Notes: a model not told the origin generated them from the letters alone. Counted from the stretch's first letter, positions 12,597 to 26,417 are shown. The stretch: 64,000 bases of DNA from Anaeramoeba flamelloides (GCA_027625915.1 JANTQA010000063.1:4979501-5043500), one strand, 5' to 3'. A program made the numbers and translations.

Positions 12597-13815
12597 ATGT
12601 CAACCAAAGAAGGTTTGCTTTCTTAACAACACCTTTCTTCTTTTTTTATTTTGATTTTTAATGTTCGTAATCATGAATGAAAGATTTATACAAATGTTTC
12701 AAGAACAAATGAATTTTTATTGAATCAAAAACTAAAATATTTTCCGCTCTTCAACACTTTTTTTCAATTCTTTTCTTTTTCTTTCTCTTTATCTTTTCGG
12801 ACAAATTCATGATCAAATAGCTTTGTCACTTCGAAAAATCGTCAAACCAAAAGGAAAGCCAACAGATCTTGAAAAGAAAGTTGCTGAGGCTTTTTTCAAT
12901 CTCGAAATGAACACTGAAAGCCGAGAACTTAAATACAACCTTTCCCGTTTATACTTTTCTGGTGCAATTCAAATTCCAATTCGTAAAAAAAGAAAAGCAA
13001 TTATTGTCTTTGTACCAGTGCCATCATACAGCGGATTCCAAAAAATTCACGATCAATTTGTTGGTGAATTAGAGAAGAAATTTTCTGGTAATCATGTTGT
13101 TCTTGTATCAAATAAAAGAATTTTCAAACCAGAAACCAAAAAGGTTTCTTTTAAGCAAAAAAGGCCAATGTCTCGTTCTCTTACAAATGTAATTAATTTT
13201 TTTTTTTTTTTTTTATTATTTAAGTTGCTTTTTTTTTTTTGTTTATTTTTTTCCTTTCTTACTTCTTTTTTCTTTTCTGTCTCTTTTGGAAAATTTATAA
13301 AATGTCTAATTGTTCTCATTATATTTTCTTCATAATCTTGTTAACAATAAAATTAATAACAAACCTATGAAATATCGCCTTAATAAAAACAATAGGTTCA
13401 TAATTCAATTTTAGAAAACATTCTCTATCCATGTGAAGTTATTGGAAGAAGAACACATTATCACCTTAATGGAAAAAAAACTTTCAAAGTGTAAGTATAC
13501 TCTTTCTTTGATTCTTTTTGATCTTTTTCCTTTTTTTTTTGTATCCTTTGTTTCTTCTTTTCTTTTATTTTTTTAATAAGTCTATTAACCACTTTCTTTT
13601 TTTTATATTTTTGAAACACTAACAAACAAAATAATCAAACAATACAAATAATTTTCAATACAAACAGAATTTTAGCTGGAAAAGATAAAACTACCGTTGA
13701 AGGAAGAATACAAACATACACCAAAGTATACAAACACCTTACACAAAAGAATATTGTCTTTGATTATTCAATTTCACCAGTCTTGAAAAAAGAAAAACGA
13801 AACAAACGTAAATAA
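12597..13815 (+). CDS. RPS7: 40S ribosomal protein eS7 (RPS7)
   Basis: eS7 is a small-subunit ribosomal protein needed for 18S rRNA maturation. The exons 12821-13188, 13396-13490 and 13668-13815 are well supported. They encode KIVKPKGKPTDLE, RKAIIVFVPVPSYSGFQKI, ELEKKFSGNHVV and KRPMSRSLTN|VHNSILENILYPCEVIG, all close to the animal and yeast family. The gene ends VYKHLTQKNIVFDYS plus a Lys/Arg-rich tail. No ATG precedes KIVKP in frame in exon 2, and an ATAG acceptor behind a strong pyrimidine tract sits at 12820. The best start I find is a 16-nt exon at 12597-12612 (ATG TCA ACC AAA GAA G, donor GTTTGC). Its phase 1 matches and gives MSTKEALSLRKIVKP. That first exon is inference; the rest is near certain. 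The product is about 207 residues, against 194 in human. A first intron just after the start codon is common in ribosomal protein genes. Confidence 0.93.
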
Positions 13816-14299
13816 ACTAATTTTCTTTTTTATGAATTACAAAACAAATTATCAATTAAACCAAATTACATATTTATGAAATAAAGGAAATTACCAAAAA
13901 ATACAGATAATTATAGATAAATAATATTTATATATAATTTTATATTTTTTTTTCTTCTTCGAGTTAAATGTGCTGCTTTTGTGTTTTTGTAAACGTTAAC
14001 TCTTACCAATAAATAAAATTTTTTAAAACAAATAATCATTTTCGTTTTTTTTTTTTTTTATTAAAACTTTGATTTTAATGAACGTCCCTCACAAGATAAA
14101 ATTACATACACCCACTGGATTTAAAATGGGTGCCCGAAATATTGTTTTATCATTTTCCAATTAAACTATGAAAAATTTATCGTTCAATACCCAAAATATT
14201 TGTTGGCACAAATTATTGATAAAAAAACATCATGGCATTAATAAATTAATTTAGAAATTGATCCAAAAAAAAATTAATAGAGACTAGTCCCTTAATAAA

Positions 14300-14400
14300 A
14301 ACATTAACTCTATTTTTTGAGATATATTTTCCAATTTGATCCTTCATTTTTAGAATTTCTTTTTAAAAAATAGAACTTTAAGAAACCCAAATTACAATTT
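14300..14400. repeat. dispersed repeat R3, copy 1
   Basis: Contains TCCAATTTGATCCTTCATTT followed by an AGAATTTCTTTTTAAA-like stretch and AACTTTAAGAAACC. Similar stretches in the same order occur near 36530-36680 and 40480-40640. Ends are not defined. It is too short and diverged to assign to a transposon family. Confidence 0.5.
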
Positions 14401-14504
14401 TGGATGTTTAATGAAGTTCTTTCTGGTGAATTTTTGAGATAAAATTTAACTTTTTTTTTTTAAGGGTTTAACAGAAAATACAAGATTGTGTTATAAACTA
14501 AAAT

Positions 14505-14795
14505 CCAAAAAATTGGACACAGTTTAAACTGTTGAAAGAATAGCAATACTCCACTTTACATTCAATTTGGGAATAATTTTGATTTTACAAAATATGAAAT
14601 ACATTTTTTGTCTTTTTTGTTTTGTTTTCATTTTCTTTTTTCCAGTTATATAATCTGTTTCGTTAGATCTGGAATTTTTTTCGATGGCTGATAGAAGGTT
14701 AGTGTTGAATTTGTTAAATTGAAAAACCACATACACTTTGTTGATGGTATCTTATCATTTGATCGATCAACAATTGTTGGTGAAATTTCAACATT
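14505..14795. repeat. dispersed repeat R4, copy 1
   Basis: About 290 bp, from AATTGGACACAGTTTAAACT through GATAGAAGGTTAGTGTTGAA to TCTTATCATTTGATCGATCA, similar along its whole length to 47610-47892, with scattered substitutions and small gaps. The minus strand has a 70-codon frame here that the second copy does not preserve, so it is unlikely to be a gene. It could be an old transposon fragment or a duplicated RNA locus. Confidence 0.65.
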
Positions 14796-17700
14796 TCTAT
14801 CAATACATTTTTTTGTTTAGCTCGTTTCATTATTTTGGACACACTGATTTTTTTTTTTTAGTTTTATATTTTTTTCTTTTATTTTGATTAAAATGATTAC
14901 TTATAAAAATATTAATATTCGGTAACTTAAATGTGGTTTTATCTTAAGTTTGAAAAAAATATAATAAATTGAGTATTATTTTGCCTATTTTTGATTTTGG
15001 GCACGTCCAAATTTTTAGAATGGGGTTTATTAATTTCACGTTTACCAAAAAATAATTAAGAAAAACAAAAAAAAAATCAAAACACAAAGCATCAAATTCC
15101 ATTTAAAAATTATTAAATTTCATAAATTATCTAAAAAGATATTCTTCTTTCTCTGATAAGAATAAATTAAAAACAAAATATTTCAACTTTGAGAAAAAAC
15201 ATAATAATCTAGAAATTATCGAAGATATCGATCATTTACTTATGGAACTACATATTGTATCAAAAAAAAAAAAAAAAATTGAATAATTTGAATTAAAAAA
15301 TTAATAGAAATAAACAAAAATAATAAATATCTGATGAATAATATTGTTTGGTATTATTTATAACAAATAGTCATTATTTATCTTGTGATTGGTTAATGAT
15401 AAAAAAAATTAAGATTCGTTTTTGAAATTCCGAAATAAAAAATCTGAAAAATTACCAAATGCATTAGAGTTCCGTAGAGTACTTAAGTTTTTTTTTTAAT
15501 TTTTGAAATTTTCTGATAATCAATCAATTTTTCTTTATACTTTACAAAAATTCTAAAAAACTTTATGGCATTTTTCTTGAATTTTTTAGGGTGGAGAAAA
15601 CTCAAAGATTTAACTCAATTTTTTTTAATTCTGAAAAACTTAACATAAGTCTCTGTCAAATGTAATAGAGCGTATAATTGTTACCGAATCCAAAAGAATA
15701 GAGTTTCTCTACCCCTTTGAAATATAGGACAGCTAATGACTATCTGAGGTAATTCACCCCCCTCTTCAAAAATAAATAAATAAAATAAATCAAATTTGAA
15801 TATGATATTGCCTCTTCAACTACATCTTTGAAATTTATATGAAAACCTAAAAAACGATTTTCTACTCTGAAAACTTTTTTATGTATCACAAACTATAAAA
15901 TGGTTATGGAAGTGTATGCTAAAGAATTAATTGAAAATAGAGAAAAAAAAGTTCTCCCATTTTTAGTTATTTTTATATTTACCAACAAATTCAAAAAAAA
16001 AAATGTTATTAATGTGAATCTTAAATTTACAAAAATTGTAAAAATCACAGGTTTAAACAATTTAAAAACAGTGAACAAAAAATATTTTAAATTTTCCATA
16101 CTTTGTGCGATAACTGTGATTTTTTTCCCCTTTAAATTCAATTTCGGAATTATTTATAATTAAAAAAAAAAATGTTCTCATGATAAATCAGAAATTAAAA
16201 ATTTTCTTTGTTGATATAAAAGAAATTGAATTTTCTATATCTTAGAAGTTAATTTTAAAATCAAAATTCAATCTATCTGTATTATAAAATTCTGCGGCAT
16301 GCTTGGAATGGATTCAGTTGCAAATAATTTGAAATATAAATTTGTTAACTTGGGATTCAAAAAAAAATACTTTTACATTTTTTCAGATAATATCTTATCA
16401 CTTATTTCAAAAAAAATGTTATTTTTTAATTAGAACAGGCTTTTTTCGTAAAATTACTGCCGATTACTAGTTAGTTTTTTTTTTAATTTTTGTTTTGATT
16501 AGAAAACAAAAAGATTTTAGAAACCAAAAACCAAAAGTATCAAAAAAAAAAAAAAAAAAAAAAAAAATCGTTAACTTTTCCATAATACAATAGAATTGAG
16601 ACAAATTAAAGATTTTTCTTTCTTATTTTGATTTCTGGAAGAGAGTTGTTAGTTTTTTTTTAATTTAAGATTTAAATCGAAAATTATAAAAATGTTCAAT
16701 TTTTATTTTAAATCTAAAAAAAAACAGATGCCCCAAAACACTCAACCACACTCTAATACACTTCCTTAAACCTTAAACTTATATTTATAGTTTATATTAT
16801 TCTAGTTGTAATTTATAAAAGTTTATAACTCATATTATATGTTTTTCTTTAAAAAAATGAAAAGAAAAAAAAATCAATGTTCAAAATGAAAAAAATGAAA
16901 GAGAAGAAATGAAAGATCTTAAAAAAAAACAAAAAAAGTGCAAAAACTATATTAAATTTTTTGTATACCAGATATTGAATGGTTTGTTGGACGTTTCTGT
17001 TTATACTGATTATTTAAAAATTTTCTGGATCATAATTATCCTTTTCGCCTAGTTAACATAATTTCTCACTTGACATAAGATGATCAGAGTGAAAGAAATT
17101 GTTACTGTACTTTTAAAAAGTTAATTCTCTTACACATTACAATTAAATCTAAGAAGAAGCTAAATCAACAATAATTTCTCTTCTTCAACACTTTTACACT
17201 ACAAAAAGAACCAATTCATTGATAATTTTCCCGCCTCTCTACTCTTTTATTAAAAAAAAAAAAACACCTTTTTAGAGAGATAAAAAAAAAGAAAACAGAA
17301 AAAAAAACTAAATTGAGAAATAATAAAAACACACAAAATTGAATCCATAAATTCTTTTTAAAAGAAAGTAATATAATAATTTTCGTTGTTTATAAAATTT
17401 ATTTCATTAATGTTCAATCCAAAGAGTAATAATTTTAAAAATAAAATTAAAAGATCAGATTATTATTGAAATTGAGATATTACGTTTGTATCTTGATTTA
17501 TTTAGAAAACGAAATTATTATGAATATGAATTCAAAATAAAAAAAAACGAAGAAAAATAATTTAAATATTATAATAAATAGTAATAGAATTGTCATGACG
17601 GAATAAAAAAATATCAACAATCATTACGTTTTTCATGATTTGGAAGAATATAGAGAAAAAATAACATATTTTCTCTATTCTTCTAAATTCTTGCAAACCT

Positions 17701-18086
17701 AGGCACTTTACTGAAACTTAGGTTAATTATCATAAGGGTTTTTTTTTCTATTTCAGTTTTATTGGACGAGTATAGCATTTTCAAAAATTATTTGTCATTA
17801 TCTATCAAATTAAATATCTCCAAGTTGAATTGAAAAAAAAATGTTTCTTCAGTTTATTTGGAATTATTTACCTGAAAAAAGGCCTTTTTTATAACTAGAG
17901 ACTTTGAAAAGGGGTGGTTATACTAAAAACAATACATAAAACAGCCTCATAAATCAAAAGTAATATAATTTTGATTATATTATGAATAAACTTTATTATT
18001 CAAGATGAATAGTTAATAAAAGTAGTAGTTTTATCTAAATAATTTTTTTTAACTTTTAATTTTTCATTTTAGTATAGGGCTTTTAA

Positions 18087-19283
18087 AGAAATAAGTATAT
18101 TTTACCATTTTGAAAAATTTTAATTGTGTTAACATTACTGAAAAATATTTTTTGAGTGTCACCAGATATTGAAACTTTGTAACCAAAACACCATTCACTA
18201 GTTTATTCGTGAAAAGAATCAAAGTAATTCAGAGTTGAATCTTTAATTTTTCAATTTTTTCAACATTTTTTTTTGATTCAATTTTTGGTTTTATTACATT
18301 TTGTTTTGGATCTAGAAATGTGTTTATACGAACGATTGAAATTAATCAAAGAGTAAACCAAAAAAATATGCCGGAAAAGGTGTGCATTTGAAATAAAAAT
18401 TTTCTTTTAGAAGACCAAACATGAAAGATCACCTTTCCAAATAAATTTTGTTGAAATCAAGAATGGAAAAAAAAAAATTGATAAAAGCCTATTTTCGAAG
18501 ATTGTTTTTCTTTATCTTCTTTTTTTGTATGAATACAAACTATTTTTTTCCTTGAATTTCTTGCCCCATTACTATTTATTATTATTTTAAAAAACTTTTT
18601 GTGACAAATTTGCTTCCAAAATTCTTTTTTAAAATATTTTTATCAAAAAAAACCAAAACAAAGAATACTATTTCAAAAATCAAAATAAAGGGGTTGAATT
18701 CTTGGAATCAAAAAAAAGTTAAAAAATATACAAATCAAAATAATTGAAAAATTCAAGAATAAATTTCAATCAGATTCAGAATTTTTTAGAGTTCTCAATT
18801 TAATGTAAAATAAATAATAATCAAATCAAACGTTTTGGTCCAATAAACCCTACCCTCAAGAAGAATTAAAAAAATCTCTGATTTTTGGAACTAAAACTAG
18901 AATCAGATGAATTAAATGAAAATAGGATTTTTCAATTCATTTTGGAAATTCTAAAGAAATAAAAAATAATTTGTTGATCAAAAATTTTCCAAACATAATT
19001 ATTTTCATAAAGAATTCAAAATAAAAGCAATTAAAGAATATGTAATTGTGTAAAATGTTATAGATAAGATCCAGTAATAAATGATTTTTATTTATTTTTT
19101 TTTGATCAATTTTTTCATTTTTTTGATTTGCGTTTTTTTGTTGGTATGAAAATATCTTCTACTAGTATATATTCCACTCTAGTATTTATTAAAATATCAA
19201 TTTATTTGGTTAAAGAAATGATTTGAATAATTCAGTTTCACATAAATGGTGGCACTCAAAAAATGAAAAATGTATTTACCCCC
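18087..19283 (+). mobile_element. TTAA-flanked non-autonomous transposon, copy A
   Basis: A 1,197-bp element bounded by TTAA on both sides (18083-18086 and 19284-19287). Left end: AGAAATAAGTATATTTTACC. Right end: an inverted relative finishing TGTATTTACCCCC. The terminal repeat includes a TTGAGTGYCACC motif near each end. A copy of exactly the same length lies inverted at 21975-23171, and a more diverged one at 39219-40462. No open frame of useful length is present. TTAA duplication is the hallmark of piggyBac-type transposases, so I infer a piggyBac-dependent MITE, though no transposase is in the window. Confidence 0.8.
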
Positions 19284-20402
19284 TTAATATGTAAATTTGG
19301 GTTTTTTTCAAAATTCTGGAATATATTCAAAACGGTTTTAACTATTTAAATTGAAAATTGTTTGAGGTCGAGTACTATACAAATAATTTTTACTCACCAT
19401 ACAGTTTACTTCGAGTGTTGAATATCCTTGAAAATAATGTAGATAGAGCTAAATTGTGATTCAAAAAAAAAATTAATTTTAAATTTGCTTTGTTTTGTAA
19501 GAAAATTCATCAAAGCTTTTGGATCGATCGATGTTTTTCGTCTGTTTCCGAAAAATCTCAAAATATGTTATATTTTGGCTTTCCATTAATTAACATTCTT
19601 TCAAATCATTTTGATGCCAAATGTATTCATTTTATACCCTACAGGAAATAAAAGAGCAATAGTCAGTTGTACAAACATTATATATTTGTAAGGTCAACTC
19701 TTTGGAAAAAAAATTGTAATAAGCTTTCCATTTCGTTGTGATTGGATCTATTATTATGAGGACGATCAAATCATCATTTAGGAGATACTACAAAAGATAC
19801 AGACGGTTTGTTAATTGAAGTTTAACACCAAACCAAATGTCCTAAATGTTTTTTCAATCTTGAAATTTGTTTGTTTAGGAGAACCAAACCAATATCTCAA
19901 CATTTTTTTTTCAAATTGGTATTTCTCGATCGATTCGAATCCTAAATGGCAGAGCATCAATAAAAGGAAATTAAATCAAGTTCTCTTACTTGTAAAAACT
20001 CATATTAGCTGAAATCAAACCTACCAAGATCCAAATTTCAAGAATAATTCTTGTCCAATTTATGAGATATTTCAAGATCTTTTTGGTGTTGTTCACAAAA
20101 TCAAAAATGTTGAAGCGTAATAACTTTTTTTTTTTTTTTTTTTTACTTCTTGAGGACCAAATTGTTTTCAATTTAAAAAATTTATTGGTGTTGTTTGTTT
20201 ATGAACAAAATGTTGTTTTAAATTGAAAAAAATTTCTTTTTATTTTTTTTTCAAAATAATTTTGAAACAAAATTCCAAAAGGCAGTTTTTACCTAGAATC
20301 AGGATCTTTTAAATAATTTGTTTTTGGTTCTATGTGTTGTTAGTATTCTTCATTATTAGAATTTGGACACTAGATTTTTAAGGTATTTTTCTTTCTTCAA
20401 AA

Positions 20403-20446
<44 letters not shown>

Positions 20447-21974
20447 TTTTTCTTCTGAATCATTTTTAATCCAAATTACTTTGTTGAAAAACATTGTAAC
20501 CAATTGTTGAAAAGGATTTAAAAGATTACTATAAGAACAAAACTTCTCGCTCGGTTCTTGATTTAAAGTCTTGTTTTTCTTTTCCTTTTTTTTTAACAAT
20601 TAAAGACAACCACAATTTCGTTTGTTTCTCTTTGAAATTAAATTTACTCTTTCCTTATTTATTTTAACAAACCTGAAATTTGAAATCCTTGTTTTGATCT
20701 TACTTCTTTATTTATTGTTTGATAATCAAGCACTTCAAAAACCATACTTTTGTCAAAGTCATTTTTAGAATCAGAAGGAAACTTGATAACCTCATAAAAA
20801 AAGCTTTTTGTTCGCTTTCTCATAAAACCACCCTCAACCAAAAAATATTGTAATCTCAAGAATCAAGAAGTCTCAACAAAAACCACAACGTGTGAGAGAT
20901 TTGCTGTCTCACTAAAGTGTACCTGTTTAATACAGTTCAAATGTCAAAATAGGTTTTAATTGACCAATGTTTTGAAAAGCATTTTTTTTACAATTATTCT
21001 CTCGAATTCCTCTTGGAGAAAAACAAGTAAAACATGAGGTTGAATTGAATACTTTACTGAAAATTAAAAGCGAGATAAATTAATGAAAGAAACCTTAAAT
21101 AACTGCTTGAGACAAAATGGGGTATTAACCATAATAACAGTTTTTATGACACGGCGATTTTCCAATTAATAAATGAGAAAATCTTTATTTCAATTTCTCA
21201 ATATTTGGCTGACTTGTTCGTTGAAAAAAGTCTCAAGGGATTTAAAAAATCATTTCAAAAAATATTCCAGTTAGTTACTCTCTTTTTCTGTAATTTTTTA
21301 ACCTACAAAATAATATGAAATCAAACTCCTTACTAAAACGAGGTAAAAAAATAAAATTTAAAAAAAATATCTTTGATATTGAGATATTTTTTTCCATGAA
21401 TCATACAATTGATATAACAATATAAAAAAAAACAAAGTAGCTAGTACGGCTGTAGAGTTTGGAAATTTATTACTTCCATTAGAAAATGAACTGCTAATAA
21501 ACTTCCAATAATCTAGCATTTTTTTTTCATCTCATTTCAGAGATCCATTTACTTTGTTGAACAGTAGTTCAATTGAAAATACCTGAGAGATCATTCAATT
21601 TTAGATACTCATTGTTGATAAATCAAGTAAAAATTCAATTGTTATTATTCGTATTGAAGAAGTGTAAATTTTCGCCAGAAGATACCGGGTTTGAATCGGG
21701 CATATTCTTGTAAAAATAATCATTTAACCCTTTTTTTAATGTGAATTGTTGTATTTAAAGCAAAAAAAAAAAAAAATGAGACAAAACCCAAGAATAATTC
21801 CGAATGAAAAGAGCAATTTGATAATTTTCGAAAATGGAAATTTCATTTTTTATTTGAAAAGCTTAAGAAATATTTCAGATAAATTTAAAACAAAAAAAAT
21901 ACAATTGCATTCTTAGTTAGTACCACAAAAAGTTCACCAAAAAATATGTTTGAATACGATAAAAAATCATTTAA

Positions 21975-23171
21975 GGGGGTAAGTACATTTTTCATTTTTT
22001 GAGTGCCACCATTTATGTGAAACTGAATTATTCAAATCATTTCTTTCGCCAAATACATTGATATTTTCATAAATGCTAAAGTGGAATATATACTAGTATA
22101 AGATATTTTCATACCAACAAAAAAACGCAAATTAAAAAAATGAAAAAATTGATCAAAAAAAAATAAATAAAAATCATTTATTACTGGATCTTATCTATAA
22201 CATTTTACACAATTACTTATTCTTTATTTGTTTTTATTTTGAATTCTTTATGAAAAAAATTATGTTTGGAAAATTTTTGATCAACAAATTACTGTTTATT
22301 TCTCAAGAATTTCCAAAATGAATTGAAAAATCCTATTTTCATTTATGTCATCTAATTCTAGTTTTAGTTCAGAAAATCAGAGATTTTTTTAATTCTTCTT
22401 GAGAATAAGGGTTTATTGGATAAATTTGTTTGATTTTATAATTATTTATTTTTCATTAAAATGAGAACTCAAAAAAATTCTGAATCTGATTGAAATTTGT
22501 TATTGAATTTTTCAATTATTTTGATTTGAATCTTTTGTAACTTTTTTTTGATTCCAACAATTCAACCCCTTTATTTTAATTTTTGAAATAGTATTCATTG
22601 TTTTGGCTTTGTTTGATAAAAATATTTCAAAAAAGAATTTTGAAAGCAAATTTGTCACAAAAGGTTTTTTAAAATAATAATAAATAGTAATGGGGCGAGA
22701 AATTCAAGGAAAAAAATAGTTTGTATTCAAACAAACTAAGAAGATAAAGAAAACCAACCTTCGAAAATAGGCTTTTATCGTTTTTTTTTTTTCCATTCTT
22801 GATTTCAACAAAATTTATTTGGAAAGGTGATCTTTTGTGTTTGGTCTTCTAAAAGAAAATATTTGTTTCAAATGCACACCTTTTCATGTATATTTTTTTG
22901 GTTTACTGTTTGATTAATTTCAATCGTTCGTATAAAAACATCTCTAGATCCAAAACCAAATTTAATAAAACCAAAAATTGAATCAAAAAAAAATGTTGAA
23001 AAAATTGAAAAATTAAAGATTCAACTCTGAATTACTTTGATTCTTTCTACAAATAGAGCGGCGGGTGGTGTTTTGTTTCCAAAGTTTCAATATCTGGTTT
23101 ACTCAAAAAATATTTTTCAGTAATGTTAACACAATTAAAATTTTTAAAAATGGTAAAATGTACTTACTTCC
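21975..23171 (-). mobile_element. TTAA-flanked non-autonomous transposon, copy B
   Basis: The same 1,197-bp element as copy A, in reverse orientation, with TTAA at 21971-21974 and 23172-23175. Its left end begins GGGGGTAAGTACATTTTTCA, probably closest to the original terminus. By eye A and B are similar along their whole length with scattered substitutions. Together they form a large inverted repeat around a 2.7-kb core. Confidence 0.82.
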
Positions 23172-26100
23172 TTAACATTAAAAAAAAAAAAATGTATTAT
23201 TTTGTACATATTATACCTTTTGTGTATTTAGAAAATTGTATTTATTGCAATTTTTTTTTTGAATTGAAAAAGTATTCCTGGAATTCAAAATATATTTCTA
23301 CCAGTTGGGTTTCTTAAACTCTTTTGTTTGGAGTTACCCAACAGCAACAATGTACAATAAGATCTTTCATTTGTTTTTTCGAATTGGTAATATTTTAATT
23401 TAATTACAAAAAAATTAAAAGTTAAAAAAAACATGTCTTTAAAAAGAGATAATTATGCCCTTATGAAATAAAATGCTATTAGATTATGGGGTGTGTTGTT
23501 AATGAACATTTTTGTGAGAATATGACCAATTTACAATTGACCGCCTTCTCGCGAGTCTGGCCATTTTACTTCTTTGTAAAGTAAAAGATAATTTTTTTTT
23601 TGAAAAAAAAAAACCACTTTTGTGGAATTTCATGAGTTTAGAAAAAAACAAGATTTGTTTGATTGCTATTGAAGAAGTTTAAATTATAGTCTAGGTATTC
23701 TTTTACGAAAATTTCTCCAAAGGGAATTTAAGCGTAAAATCATAAACCCCAAGATTGTTCATGAAGGGGAAACACCCGAATTAAATTTATACTGAAAAAG
23801 CAAAAATAAAAAAGCAAATATATATATATATATTATTATATATATATATATAAAGGGATTTTAAAAAAACACGAGACAAAAATCAAAAAAAAAAAAAACG
23901 AAAAATTAATAATAAGAAATTGGTAAAAAATCAAAAAAAAAAAAAAAAAACAATAGCATCGTTTAATTAAGAACAACCAAAACCACAGCCACGATGTTTT
24001 TGGTGAATTTAATTTAGTTTAATCATAAATGTTCATTGGATGTTTGTTGTTTTATTATTGTAATTTCTTTTTTCTTTTTGATCTTATTTACTTTTAACAC
24101 TTGATAATTTTTGGTCTTTACTTTCGCTTTTTTATTCCCAAGTCACCCATACTGCCGTGTTTCGGTATTTCAGTATTAGCCACTAACTACTTGATCTTTT
24201 TCGTTTTGTAACTCTTTTTTCCAATATAAGCAAAATTTATCCAGGGAAAAAATGGAAAAAAATGAAAAAACCTTGATTAAAATTTTAGATTTAGATCATT
24301 TTCCACTGTTTGGAAGCAATTTGTTGTTTTTTTGTTAAGTGAGGAATGTTTGAAAATGTTTCTTTTTTTTTAATATACTGATCAGCAAAGTAAGTTTTTT
24401 TGTTAAAAGTCGTGCAATGTTGTTCTTTAATTTTCAATTTTTAGTATTTCTTCATTAAGTAATATTTCTTCTTATATGTCAAAACAAAACAGAAAGTTAA
24501 AGAGGTGAGGTGTTATATTTACTTGTTTTTTTTTGTTTTGGAGAATATTTTCTTTTTTATCTTTGAAAAATTCCTTTTTTTTCAGTTTTCAGTTTTCCAA
24601 TAATTACTTTTGATTTTAAAAAAGGTTTTTAAATTTGACAAATAAAACTTAAAAAGTCAAATTTTGGTTAAATAAAAACTCAAAATGATTTCCGCTTCGG
24701 CAAAGTTTACTTATTATATAGAAATGAGTTATTTGAGATGTCTAAGATCAAAATGTATGGGATGTTTTTTTGGGATTGTTTACTTGGATATTTTTGAAAT
24801 ATTTCGACTTTTGGACAAATATTTAAACAGCCCAATGTGAAATTTGTTTTTTGTTATAATTCTAAGAATATTTTATCTAATAAAGCCAAATATCAAAGTT
24901 TTAACCAAATCGTTTCATTATTAAAGAATTTCCAAAAAAGTCGAGGTTACTCAAATAAGAAATGTTTAATTTTGCACAATCAACAATATTCTTTCAAAAT
25001 TTTCAATCCACAAAAGATTGGTTCTCATACTCAACAAAAGATTTGAAAAATTTTTTCAATAAAAAAATGTTCTTTTAACTAAAGACAGCCACAAATACTA
25101 AATTATTATTGGGCTCTATTGAAAAAATTTCTCAATATTAGTTTGCTGCTATTTGAATAATAAATGGAAAAAAATTTTCACTTCTTTTTCCTTTTCATTT
25201 TTTACAAATCTAGATCTTTTCAAAGAAATAGATTGGCATTTGATACTCTCTATTTATTTGTTTGGCACTTTTTTATTCTGTAAATTGGTAACTTTGAGAA
25301 CTTTGGGTGAACTAGGAATCCTAAATGAAATGAAATACTCTATTTGAATCGAAAAAAAAAAGGGAAAATGAAGTGAAATTGTATCCCATTTATTATCCAA
25401 ATACCAGGATGGGAATTAAATTTGCACTTATTTATCATTTTGTTTCAGAAATAATTTTAATCACTTATCCTCAGGAACTGATCTGCATGAAGTTATTCAA
25501 TTGAATTGCTTTTTAAAATGATAAAAGAAGGAATTTAATAAATGAGGTGAAGCAAAAAAAAAAAGTTACAAATTATTTGGAATTTTTTAATTAATGAAAA
25601 GGCAAAGCAAAAAATTTTTTCTAGTAATTTTTAGGCAACAAGAAATTGTACAGTTGTTTTAAAAAAGTGAGTAATGAAAAGTTTTCAAAACTTGTTTCTC
25701 AAATTCTTTCATTCACTATTCCAAGTCGCTTGGGAAAACTTTTGATACCCACTTTTTTTTTAAAAATGTGGTTTGGTGGAGATTAAGATCTCAAATTATT
25801 TGGAATTCATCAAGTTAAATACAAGACAACAACTTCTTGTTTACAGCACGATTTTTGTCTTTCGTTTGTTCACCAAACAGACTAAATTCTAAAAGAAAAA
25901 AAAACCTTGTTGTTTTTTTTTTTTTTTTTTATGTAAAAAGGAAAAAAGTTTTACACACTTTTTAAACCAACTGAAATGTTTGTTTTCTTTACTAAAGAGT
26001 TCTTGTTCTTTTTTAACTGAAAAAAAATTTGGGATTTCTTTGGGAAAATTGGAATAACACAAACTTAAAGATTAAAAAATGAAAAACTATTTTATGAAAA

Positions 26101-26417
26101 ATTTATGAATTTTAACGCTAATGAAGATTTTTACGCGAAAACAAACTACCACGGCAGCTAATTTGTTCTCTTTCTTTCCACAATTAAATTTATTTTTTAT
26201 TATTTTTTTGTACCTCTTTTTTCTTTCTTTTTGAAAACACCAAATCTTTTTTTTTTTTTTTTTTTTGGTTGATTTTTTGTTTTACAATCAATCCAACCCT
26301 GATCAATAGAACTTTTTTCATTAATAGGCAATAAATTTTTCAACCGATCTGAACATTTTGAATTGGAAACAAAAGATTATCTATTTTTAAACGATTGTTT
26401 AGTACCAAAAAAAAAGA

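Larger units (their letters stand above)
13816..26417. other. 12.6-kb region without supported genes
   Basis: Made mostly of repeats and decayed DNA. In order: dispersed repeats at 14300-14400 and 14505-14795, palindromic-unit traces at 15590-15725 and 17640-17730, an A homopolymer near 16540, and inverted TTAA elements at 18087-19283 and 21975-23171. Between those elements lies a 2.7-kb core with a run of about 40 T at 20406-20445, and TA repeats lie near 23817-23853. Frames of 60-87 codons occur, but none has a recognisable domain. The most protein-like pieces are on the minus strand at 20378-20860 and the plus strand at 24837-25046; I cannot link either to a family. Confidence 0.5.

Noticed and set aside
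20378-20860. Minus-strand frames between the inverted TTAA elements as a transposase
   Set aside because: No catalytic motif or recognisable domain, and the frames are interrupted by a 40-base homopolymer.
21655-21710. GGGTTTGAATCGGGC, similar to a tRNA T-arm
   Set aside because: No acceptor, D or anticodon arm can be built around it.
24130-24225. Relatively GC-rich stretch with TTCCCAAGTCACCCATACTG, faintly like the reverse complement of part of 5S rRNA
   Set aside because: The match is one short block only; the rest of the 5S fold is absent.
24690-24720. CCGCTTCGGCAAAG, similar to the start of U6 snRNA
   Set aside because: No ACAGAGA box or following U6 sequence is present.
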